Origin: Chlorobiota bacterium
GTDB taxonomy: Bacteria > Bacteroidota > Chlorobiia > Chlorobiales > Chlorobiaceae
Length of the DNA stretch: 64,000 nt
Assembly (NCBI GenBank): GCA_016866305.1
Contig: VGMX01000003.1
Span: 62,001 to 126,000, forward strand
Direction of reading: 5' to 3'
Positions 18,683 to 25,256 of the stretch are shown here, one piece after another. Numbering within the stretch: position 1 is the first letter of the stretch; each line of letters begins with the position of its first letter. The notes beneath the pieces were generated by a model. The model ran no database searches and was not told where the DNA came from. It saw only the letters and a list, made by a program, of their open reading frames with translations. Both the position numbers and the translations under genes were made by a program.

Positions 18683-19228
18683 TTGAAACTGTCTGCCTTT
18701 CTTCTGCTATTGACGGTTCTGCTGTCTTCAGGCGGTTGCGGCGCTCCCGGAAAGGAGCGCCGTTTTCTTGAAACAACATTCGATACGGAAAGCTATCCTG
18801 TCCAGGAAAGCTGGAACATTACGCTTTCCGTGTACGATGCCGGCTTCAGAAAAGGTACCGTCCGGGCCGGGCATGCGACCGAATACCGGCAAAAGGGGAA
18901 AAACACCTTCCATCTCGACCGGGGTGTCACCGTTACCGTCTACAATCGGGACAAGAATCCCCCAACGGTCATCAAGGCCGCCAAGGCAATCATTCATGGA
19001 AATCAGGATATCGAGGCATCCGGCAATGTGGTGGCCTCGACAGGCAACGGCACCGTCATAAGAACCGGATATCTCAAACGAACCGCTGCTGACCGGATGA
19101 TACGATCAAACCGCCATGTCACGATTTCCGGTCGCGAGGGCCTCATCGAGGGCTATGGATTTGAGAGTGATCAGTCCCTGAAACGGTACAGGATCTTCCG
19201 GGGAAGCGGGGAAGCTTTAATCAGATAA
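18683..19228 (+). CDS. LptC-like LPS export lipoprotein
   Basis: Translation begins at TTG 18683, 19 bases after the skp stop. The product of about 181 residues has a hydrophobic N-terminus and a lipobox-like LSSGGC, so it is probably a lipoprotein. The body matches the LptC/OstA fold: repeated short beta strands such as [19 protein letters not shown] and [22 protein letters not shown], then [21 protein letters not shown], with a 'xG xxxxxxx' repeat typical of the LPS-binding beta-jellyroll. Its place after skp and before sugar-nucleotide genes supports a role in LPS transport. Sequence conservation in this family is low, so confidence is moderate. Confidence 0.7.
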   Translation: MKLSAFLLLLTVLLSSGGCGAPGKERRFLETTFDTESYPVQESWNITLSVYDAGFRKGTVRAGHATEYRQKGKNTFHLDRGVTVTVYNRDKNPPTVIKAAKAIIHGNQDIEASGNVVASTGNGTVIRTGYLKRTAADRMIRSNRHVTISGREGLIEGYGFESDQSLKRYRIFRGSGEALIR

Positions 19229-19248
19229 ACAAACCGTACAACGTCTTC

Positions 19249-19635
19249 ATGAAACTACATCTGCTGAAATCAAAAATTCACAACGCAATCGTAACCAGCG
19301 GTGACCTTGAATATGAGGGGAGCATCACGATCGACAGTGAACTGCTTGAAATGGCGGAAATGATTCCCAATGAAAAAGTGCTTGTTGTCAACAACAATAA
19401 CGGGGAACGTTTTGAAACCTATATCATCAAGGGGGCTCCCGGTTCACGGGAAATACAGCTCAACGGCGCCGCTGCACGTTGCGCACTGCCGGGAGACGAA
19501 ATCATCATCATGACCTTCGCCCTCATCGATGCAAAGAAAGCTCCCCTGCACAAACCGATGGTGCTGATTGTCGATCGTGAAAACAATCCCAAACGCCGGC
19601 ACCGGATCGGTGAGGAAGACGAGCAGCTGTCGTAG
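19249..19635 (+). CDS. panD: Aspartate 1-decarboxylase proenzyme
   Basis: The 128-residue proenzyme has [16 protein letters not shown] at the start and the self-cleavage site between Gly24 and Ser25 in YEGSITID; Ser25 becomes the pyruvoyl group. Later conserved segments are [26 protein letters not shown] and [13 protein letters not shown]. It makes beta-alanine for pantothenate and coenzyme A. The gene is 20 bases after the lptC-like gene and 39 before glmU, so the operon mixes envelope and cofactor functions. The C-terminal tail ([16 protein letters not shown]) is charged and not conserved. Confidence 0.95.
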   Translation: MKLHLLKSKIHNAIVTSGDLEYEGSITIDSELLEMAEMIPNEKVLVVNNNNGERFETYIIKGAPGSREIQLNGAAARCALPGDEIIIMTFALIDAKKAPLHKPMVLIVDRENNPKRRHRIGEEDEQLS

Positions 19636-19674
19636 CCGATGACCCCCTTGCAACCACTATCCAGTAACTGACCC

Positions 19675-20442
19675 ATGCCTCTTTCGATACTGATCATGGC
19701 TGCGGGAAAGGGCACCCGCATGAAATCCGACCTGCCGAAAGTGCTGCATTGCGCGAACGGCAAACCGGTGATCGAATACGTGCTCGAAACCGCAGGACGT
19801 CTCCATCCCGATAAAACCGTTGTTATCGTCGGCCACCATGCAGAGAAGGTGAGAGCGGCAACCCGAGCCTACCAGGTCATCACGGTTCTGCAGGAGCCGC
19901 AGCTCGGCACCGGTCACGCCGTCATGCAGGCTGAAGAATCCCTGAAGTCCTTTACCGGAGAAGTACTGATTCTTTCAGGCGATGCCCCGCTGGTCAGGAC
20001 GGCCACACTCGAACATCTGATCGCCTTTCATCGTAACCGGAAAGCTGCGGCAACGGTTCTTACCGCAGTGCTTGACGATCCTTCGGGGTACGGCAGAATC
20101 ATCAGAGCGCCGGTGAGCGGCAATATTCTGAAAATAGTTGAACACCGTGATGCCTCGGAACAGGAACTCCTGGTCAATGAAATCAATTCGGGAGTGTACG
20201 TCTTTGATGCTGAAGTGCTCTTTCAGGCGCTCGGGGAGATCCGCTCGGACAACGTGCAGGGCGAATACTATCTGACCGATGTTATCGGCATCTGTTTCCG
20301 CAAGGGGGAAACGGTATGCGGGTGGACGGTCGGTGTTGCTGATGAAATACGGGGAATCAACACTCCGGAACAACTGCAGGAAGCAGAGGAGCTGCTCCGC
20401 CGGCCGGAGTACAACACCGCTTCGCCGTCTTCACTTTCGTGA
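19675..20442 (+). CDS. GlmU-like uridylyltransferase lacking the acetyltransferase domain
   Basis: The 255-residue protein is a nucleotidyltransferase: LIMAAGKGTRMKSDLPKVLH at residues 6-25, QEPQLGTGHAVMQAE, ILSGDAPLV (the SGD site that binds metal), DDPSGYGRII, EINSGVYVFDAE and DNVQGEYYLTDVIGI. All of these fit the N-terminal half of GlmU. The left-handed beta-helix acetyltransferase half is absent; normal GlmU is about 450 residues. The enzyme probably makes UDP-GlcNAc from GlcNAc-1-P, which implies that a separate acetyltransferase supplies the substrate. Its stop overlaps the convergent VOC gene by 12 bases. Confidence 0.85.
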   Translation: MPLSILIMAAGKGTRMKSDLPKVLHCANGKPVIEYVLETAGRLHPDKTVVIVGHHAEKVRAATRAYQVITVLQEPQLGTGHAVMQAEESLKSFTGEVLILSGDAPLVRTATLEHLIAFHRNRKAAATVLTAVLDDPSGYGRIIRAPVSGNILKIVEHRDASEQELLVNEINSGVYVFDAEVLFQALGEIRSDNVQGEYYLTDVIGICFRKGETVCGWTVGVADEIRGINTPEQLQEAEELLRRPEYNTASPSSLS

Positions 20443-20928
20443 CCGGCGCGGCTTTTTTGCTGTTTCCGAAACATCGGCAATTTTCTGACGGCTGTCGGCT
20501 GCAAGCATGGAGGGCGATGATTCGTCAAGCACACCGGCCTCTTTCCGGATTCCCGTCGAACGCATGGAATAAAACTCGATGAGATTGCCGTCGGGATCCA
20601 TCACAAAAAAAGCCCTGCCTTCACGCCGGTGCGCAGGACGCGTTACCAGGTGCACTCCCCGATCATCGAGATAAACCGCCGCTTCGTCCACTTCGCTGTC
20701 GGAAGCAAGCCGGAAACCGAAATGGTCGACCCTGATATCCCGCGCTTCCGGAGTTCCCGGCGTTTCCGCCTTGACCAGCACGAGCATATCGGAATTGAGC
20801 CGCAGGTAGGTGATATTGGCGCCTACACGGTGATCGATTTTCAACCCGAGAATACCTGCGTAAAATTCCTCGGCAAGCCTGAGGTCATTGACACGCAGGG
20901 TAATCTGGTTAATCCCCGTCAGTTTCAT
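20431..20928 (-). CDS. VOC superfamily (glyoxalase/dioxygenase fold) protein
   Basis: The best start is ATG 20928 (MKLTGINQITLRVNDL), which overlaps the end of rpoZ by about 20 bases. The roughly 165-residue product has paired beta-alpha-beta-beta-beta units: NQITLRVNDLRLAEEFYAGILGLKIDH, then DHFGFRLA, with a likely metal-binding His in each half, and RAFFVMDPDGNLIEFYS with a metal-binding Glu. The substrate is unknown; family members include glyoxalase I, dioxygenases and antibiotic resistance proteins. The tail after residue 130 is unconserved and ends KKPRRSRK. It is the last gene of the long minus-strand information-processing operon. Confidence 0.75.
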   Translation of the reverse strand: MKLTGINQITLRVNDLRLAEEFYAGILGLKIDHRVGANITYLRLNSDMLVLVKAETPGTPEARDIRVDHFGFRLASDSEVDEAAVYLDDRGVHLVTRPAHRREGRAFFVMDPDGNLIEFYSMRSTGIRKEAGVLDESSPSMLAADSRQKIADVSETAKKPRRSRK

Positions 20929-21262
20929 CTTCATCTTCAGCCTGAACCGGTTTTGTTTCGACAGCTTTTTCAAGAGTGTAGTCGTATTTTCCGCCAAGGA
21001 ACTCGCCAACCGCCTTGTGTGAAGCTTTTTCACGTGCTTCAAACTCAAGGCTGATAGCAATCTGTTCGGGAAATATCCTGTCGGATTCGGATTCACTTGC
21101 CGGGTTCCGGATCATTTCCTTGTAGGGCAGCAGTTTCTCCTCGAGCTCCGAGCGCTCCTCTTCATGTATCTGTCTTGCGCGTTTGGAAATAGCAACCACC
21201 GTTTCATACAAATTGGCATGTGCGCTTCTGAGCATATTCAGATCAACAGGTTTAACCGACAT
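20909..21262 (-). CDS. rpoZ: RNA polymerase omega subunit
   Basis: The 117-residue protein matches the Rpb6/omega form of Bacteroidota and Chlorobiota, which is longer than the E. coli one: LRSAHANLYETVVAISKRARQI, then a Glu-rich segment, IAISLEFEAREKASHKAVGEFLGGKYDYTLE. The AISKRARQI motif binds the beta' C-terminus. The acidic tail (AEDEDETDGD) is variable. It lies directly after gmk (12-base gap) and its end overlaps the VOC gene. The gmk-rpoZ pairing is widespread. Confidence 0.88.
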   Translation of the reverse strand: MSVKPVDLNMLRSAHANLYETVVAISKRARQIHEEERSELEEKLLPYKEMIRNPASESESDRIFPEQIAISLEFEAREKASHKAVGEFLGGKYDYTLEKAVETKPVQAEDEDETDGD

Positions 21263-21274
21263 ATCTTTTTGAAT

Positions 21275-21859
21275 TTACAGAGTTGAAAGGAATTTCGTGA
21301 TGAGTCCGGTAACCTCCTCGACCGACCGGTCCAAACTGTCGTTTATCACTACCGCATCGAACTTTCCGGCACAGGCAAGCTCAAGCTCTGCCCGGTCGAG
21401 CCGTTCCTGAAGATCCGCCTGCTGTTCGCCGCCCCGCTTGATGAGCCTCTCCCTGAGCGTCGCCATGTCGGGGGGCTTGATAAAAATCAGGAGCGAATCT
21501 GAAGGAAAAAGCTGTTTCAGGTTCAGTGCGCCTTTGACATCCAGATCAAGCAAAAGGTGACGGCCTGTATCGATGGCTTCACGGGTCCTGTCAAGCAGCG
21601 TACCGTAGTAATTACCGAAAAAATATTCATATTCGATAAACCCGCCCTGTTTTATCCTCTCTTCGAAGTCCTCCCGGTCAAGGAAAAAGTAGTGAACCCC
21701 GTGCTCTTCACCCGGACGTTTCGGCCGCGTGGTTGCCGAAACGGAAAAGGCAAGCGATCCGACCCGTTCAAGCACTCTGGCGGCGATGGTCGACTTGCCG
21801 GTACCCGACGGTGCAGAAAAAACAATCAGTTTTCCCCTTGGAGCATTCTGCTGCATCAT
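21275..21859 (-). CDS. gmk: Guanylate kinase
   Basis: The 194-residue enzyme phosphorylates GMP to GDP. The P-loop SAPSGTGKST spans about residues 15-24. The GMP-binding region has SVSATTRPKRPGEEHGVHYFF and FIEYEYFFGNYYG. The lid holds KRGGEQQADLQERLDRAELELA, and AVVINDSLDRSVEEV is near the end. It lies between yicC (6-base gap upstream) and rpoZ. Confidence 0.96.
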   Translation of the reverse strand: MMQQNAPRGKLIVFSAPSGTGKSTIAARVLERVGSLAFSVSATTRPKRPGEEHGVHYFFLDREDFEERIKQGGFIEYEYFFGNYYGTLLDRTREAIDTGRHLLLDLDVKGALNLKQLFPSDSLLIFIKPPDMATLRERLIKRGGEQQADLQERLDRAELELACAGKFDAVVINDSLDRSVEEVTGLITKFLSTL

Positions 21860-21865
21860 GCAATT

Positions 21866-22753
21866 TCACTCGATATTCTGGAGCTGCTCGCGAATCTTTT
21901 CAAGCTCCTCCTTTATATGAACAATCAGCTGGGAAATATCCGCATTCTGGGATTTCGAAGCAATGGTGTTGGCCTCTCGAAGCTGCTCCTGAAGGAGGAA
22001 ATTCAGCTTTCTGCCGGTACCGCTTTCATGGTTGTGCAGTTCTTCAAGAAAAAACTTGTTGTGACAGGCAAAACGCGTCAGCTCTTCGGTGATATCAAGC
22101 TTGTCGGCTGCAAGCACAAGCTCCATCTCAAGACGCTCGCGGCTGTAGGCAATATCACGTCCGGCAACGCTCTCCACCTTCGCGGCCAGCCGCATCCTCG
22201 TCTGTTCAAGATTTTCCTGGGCCAGGCGGGAGATATCGGCAAGGGTAGCTTCAATAACAGCTATCCGGGCAGCGAAATCCCGGGAAAGCTCTTCACCTTC
22301 CCTGCGGCGCATGGTTTTGAGCGCTTCGACGGCATCGGGAAGCACGGATCGCACAAGAGACCACAACAACTCGCTGTTCTCTTCCGTACGGCTCTCGGTA
22401 TCGAATATTTCAGAAAATTTCAGCAGGTGCTCAAGGGAAACCGGTGTCTCGATGCCCGCCTCATGCCTGACGGTTTCAAGCAGGTCCCTGTAGGCTTTCA
22501 CCCGATCAGGATTGACAACGACAGGAATGTGGCGATCGCGCTCGGCCTGCACCTGGACAAAGACCGATATTTTGCCTCGCTGAAACCGGGAACGCACCAG
22601 ATCCCTGATATCGAGTTCATAATTCGACAACTGACGGGGAAGCTTGACACTGATTTCCGCAAACCGGTTATTGACCGACCGAAGCTCGGCAAGTATCCTG
22701 AGCCCGTTCTCCACTTTCTCCGCACTGCCGTAACCGGTCATGCTTTCCAACAT
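21866..22753 (-). CDS. yicC: YicC family endoribonuclease
   Basis: The start at ATG 22753 gives MLESMTGYGSAE, the diagnostic YicC N-terminus; an upstream in-frame ATG at 22804 is not conserved. The 295-residue protein has ELRSVNNRFAEISVKLPRQLSNYE, then RSRFQRGKISVFVQV, and the C-terminal DUF1732 part with DKLDITEELTRFACHNKFFLEEL and FLLQEQLREANTIASKSQNADISQLIVHIKEELEKIREQLQNIE. E. coli YicC is an endoribonuclease acting on small RNA; the role here is assumed to be similar. It sits in the usual yicC-gmk-rpoZ order. Confidence 0.93.
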   Translation of the reverse strand: MLESMTGYGSAEKVENGLRILAELRSVNNRFAEISVKLPRQLSNYELDIRDLVRSRFQRGKISVFVQVQAERDRHIPVVVNPDRVKAYRDLLETVRHEAGIETPVSLEHLLKFSEIFDTESRTEENSELLWSLVRSVLPDAVEALKTMRRREGEELSRDFAARIAVIEATLADISRLAQENLEQTRMRLAAKVESVAGRDIAYSRERLEMELVLAADKLDITEELTRFACHNKFFLEELHNHESGTGRKLNFLLQEQLREANTIASKSQNADISQLIVHIKEELEKIREQLQNIE

Positions 22754-22832
22754 GGCATCTCCCTTGCTGCGTTCGTTATTGAAATGAAAAGCTGCAGGAA
22801 ACACCCCTGCAGAAATCAGGCGAAAGTACAGC

Positions 22833-23102
22833 TTACTTGCGAAGGTCGAGTTCGGAAATCACTTTCCGGTAACGGTCGATATCGACGTTCTTGAGATAAT
22901 TCAGCACTTTCTTGCGCTTGCCGACCAGCATAAGAAGGCCGCGGCGGGAATGCTTGTCTTTCGGATGCTGCTGCAGATGGCCGGTCAGATCGGTGATCCT
23001 GCGGCTGAACAGGGCAACCTGAACCTCGGCTTTGCCGGTATTCTGTTCGCGTCCACCAAACCTGGTAACGATCTCACTCTTGTTCTCTTTTGTCAGACTC
23101 AT
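22833..23102 (-). CDS. rpsO: 30S ribosomal protein S15
   Basis: The 89-residue protein is a textbook uS15: MSLTKENKSEIVTRFG, NTGKAEVQVALFSRRITDLTGHL, KDKHSRRGLLMLVGKRKKVLNYLKN, ending ISELDLRK. It binds the 16S rRNA central domain. It lies 45 bases after ribF and about 80 bases before yicC, inside the long operon. Confidence 0.98.
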   Translation of the reverse strand: MSLTKENKSEIVTRFGGREQNTGKAEVQVALFSRRITDLTGHLQQHPKDKHSRRGLLMLVGKRKKVLNYLKNVDIDRYRKVISELDLRK

Positions 23103-23147
23103 GGTAATGCGTTTAGTATGTTAAATCGGATGACCTTTAATATAATA

Positions 23148-24113
23148 TTATTCAAAAAACAACTCCACCGTTTTTTTATCTTTTTCAAGCTGCGCCTGCA
23201 AGGCATCGATGGAATCGAATTTTTTTTCCCGCCGGATGAAGGCAAGCACGCTGAAGCGGAGAGCCCTGCCGTAAAGCATGCCGGAATAACACAGAATATG
23301 GGCCTCGACGCACCTGCCCTCTTCTGAGGAAACCGTCGGGCGGTTGCCGATATTCATCATGACCCGATAATGCACCCCGTCAATACTTGTTGCAGCAATA
23401 TACACGCCATCGTGCGGAATCAGTTTCTGCGGGTCGGAAAGCTTCAGGTTCACGGTTGGAAATCCAAGCGCACGTCCGAGCTTTCTGCCTTCCACAACCG
23501 TCCCGCTGAGAACGTAAGGCTCGCCGAGAAAGCGGTTGGCTTCGGCGATCATGCCGCTTTTCAGCAAGGCCCTGATCCTGGTACTTGAAACATGCTCGCC
23601 TTCGATGCGCAGTTCTTCAACCACCTGGACGGAAAAGCCGAAGAGAGCGCCAAGCCCGGCAAGCGTTTTTCCGCTCCCGCGCCGGTTCCGGCCGAAACCG
23701 TGATCGTAACCCACCGTGACACTCTTTGCCGACAGCGTCCTGACCAGAAGCTCCTCGATGAAGTTCTCGGAACTCCACTCGGCAAGTTCGGATGTAAAAC
23801 GCACGACAACAAGCAGATCAACACCCAATTCGGCAATCTGTTCTATTTTCTCTTCGAGCGTTGTCAGCACATCGAGCCGTTCCCCGGTTTCACTGCCGAG
23901 CACCAGTCTCGGATGCGGATCGAAGGTAACCACAACACTTCTGAACGAACGCTGCCGCGCTGTTTCAAGCATGCTTGAAATGATTTTCCGGTGCCCCCTG
24001 TGCACGCCGTCGAATGAACCGATGGTTACTGCCGAATCCTGCGGCTGCGGTACGGCAGCAACGCCATCTCCATGAACAGCAAGCTTTCGGTTCTGATAGA
24101 AAACAACCTGCAT
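23148..24113 (-). CDS. ribF: Bifunctional riboflavin kinase / FAD synthetase
   Basis: The start at ATG 24113 (MQVVFYQNRKL) follows the truB stop by 7 bases; the frame is open far upstream but only as a shadow of truB. The 321-residue protein has the FMN adenylyltransferase half with VTIGSFDGVHRGHRKII, VVTFDPHPRLVL and VGYDHGFGRNRRG. The riboflavin kinase half has YVLSGTVVEGRKLGRALGFPTVNL with the conserved GxPTxN, then DGVYIAAT, NIGNRPTV and EAHIL. It converts riboflavin to FMN and FAD, which the etfAB, fni and DprE1 products elsewhere in the window need. Confidence 0.95.
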   Translation of the reverse strand: MQVVFYQNRKLAVHGDGVAAVPQPQDSAVTIGSFDGVHRGHRKIISSMLETARQRSFRSVVVTFDPHPRLVLGSETGERLDVLTTLEEKIEQIAELGVDLLVVVRFTSELAEWSSENFIEELLVRTLSAKSVTVGYDHGFGRNRRGSGKTLAGLGALFGFSVQVVEELRIEGEHVSSTRIRALLKSGMIAEANRFLGEPYVLSGTVVEGRKLGRALGFPTVNLKLSDPQKLIPHDGVYIAATSIDGVHYRVMMNIGNRPTVSSEEGRCVEAHILCYSGMLYGRALRFSVLAFIRREKKFDSIDALQAQLEKDKKTVELFFE

Positions 24114-24120
24114 CCTGCTT

Positions 24121-24852
24121 TTAACTCCTTTGTCCGGCCGGCGGGGAGAATCCGGAGAGAATGGCATCAACCGTTTCCGGCACGCTTCGCGATGCGCTGA
24201 TGTCATAGGCTCCGATCGCCGTCCTTCTGAGTGAAGAAAGGTAACCGCCGACACCGAGAACCTGACCGAACTCATGTGCGACAACCCTGACATAGGCTCC
24301 CTTTGAGACTTCAAGCACAAAGGATACCGTGGGCAGATCGATGGCTGTGATTGCAAACCGGTGAATCATGATTTCCCTTGCTTTCCGTTCCCTGACCACC
24401 TGGCCTTTCCGGGCGAGCTCATAAAGTCGCTTGCCGTTGTGCCGGACGGCGGAATGCATGGGCGGCTGCTGCAGACAGGGGCCGACCATTGATGCAGCGG
24501 CCTGCTCTATCTGCATCGGTGTCAGATGACTGGTTTCGCAGTGAGCGTACTCGGGAGTTTCCGTATCATGACTTTCCGTCAAAGCGCCCAGCCGTATGGT
24601 GCCTTCATACACCTTGTCCAATACTTCCAGAGCTGCTATTTCCCGGGTCATGCGCCCGGTTGCGAGAATCAAAAGACCGGTGGCTTTCGGATCGAGGGTG
24701 CCGCAATGCCCGACCTTGCACTTCATCCCGTTTTTCCGGTATGTATTCCTGATCTTGGCGACAACATCGAACGAGGTCCAGTCCATCGGCTTGTCAACAA
24801 GAAGAAACGCGCCCTCGTTGCGGCCGGTCTGCCCGCTATCCTGTTCCAGCAT
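24121..24852 (-). CDS. truB: tRNA pseudouridine-55 synthase TruB
   Basis: The 243-residue enzyme makes pseudouridine 55 in the T loop of tRNA. Motifs are GAFLLVDKPMDWTSFDVVAKIR, then VGHCGTLDPKATGLLILATGRMT, in which the Asp of GTLDP is the catalytic nucleophile. YEGTIRLGALTESHDTETP, KRLYELARKGQVVRERKAREI and VSKGAYVRVVAHEFGQVLG follow. It is on the short side; the PUA-like tail seen in larger TruB is missing, as in many bacteria outside Proteobacteria. It lies between rbfA and ribF with short gaps. Confidence 0.95.
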   Translation of the reverse strand: MLEQDSGQTGRNEGAFLLVDKPMDWTSFDVVAKIRNTYRKNGMKCKVGHCGTLDPKATGLLILATGRMTREIAALEVLDKVYEGTIRLGALTESHDTETPEYAHCETSHLTPMQIEQAAASMVGPCLQQPPMHSAVRHNGKRLYELARKGQVVRERKAREIMIHRFAITAIDLPTVSFVLEVSKGAYVRVVAHEFGQVLGVGGYLSSLRRTAIGAYDISASRSVPETVDAILSGFSPPAGQRS

Positions 24853-24879
24853 CCATTTACCCCTTTCCGGCCCAGTCGA

Positions 24880-25239
24880 TCAATCGTACTGTTCCGGCGA
24901 TTTTCTTACCTCTCTGAGCAACTGCTCGATGCGGTTGGCCTTTTCATAGAGCCGGTCCTCATAAAACTCGATCTCGGGTATTCTCCGGAAATGGTTGCGG
25001 ATATTGGCCGAAAGCAGTTTCCTCAGGAACTTCGTCTCCTCGTGCAGCCACGCCATCACCTCGGCCTGCTGTTTTTCCGTCCCGATGATGGAGACATAGA
25101 ACCGGGCGATACCGAGATCGGCCGTAACCTTGACCGCGACAATCGTCACCAGCGCGCCTTTCCGGGGCAGCTCTTTTTCGAGGATCGAACCAAGTTCATG
25201 CTGAAGCAGCGAAGCCACCTTTTCCGTACGTATCGACAT
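24880..25239 (-). CDS. rbfA: Ribosome-binding factor A
   Basis: The 119-residue KH-like protein begins MSIRTEKVASLLQHELGSILEKELPRKG and continues VTIVAVKVTADLGIARFYVSIIG, with the C-terminal IPEIEFYEDRLYEKANRIEQLL. It helps mature the small ribosomal subunit. It is 17 bases downstream of infB, in the standard infB-rbfA-truB order. Confidence 0.95.
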   Translation of the reverse strand: MSIRTEKVASLLQHELGSILEKELPRKGALVTIVAVKVTADLGIARFYVSIIGTEKQQAEVMAWLHEETKFLRKLLSANIRNHFRRIPEIEFYEDRLYEKANRIEQLLREVRKSPEQYD

Positions 25240-25256
25240 AACCCGTATTGCGTTGT

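Noticed and set aside
21557-22894. Plus-strand open frame of 445 codons
   Set aside because: It is antisense to gmk, yicC and rpsO, all firmly identified. High GC at third positions keeps such frames open.
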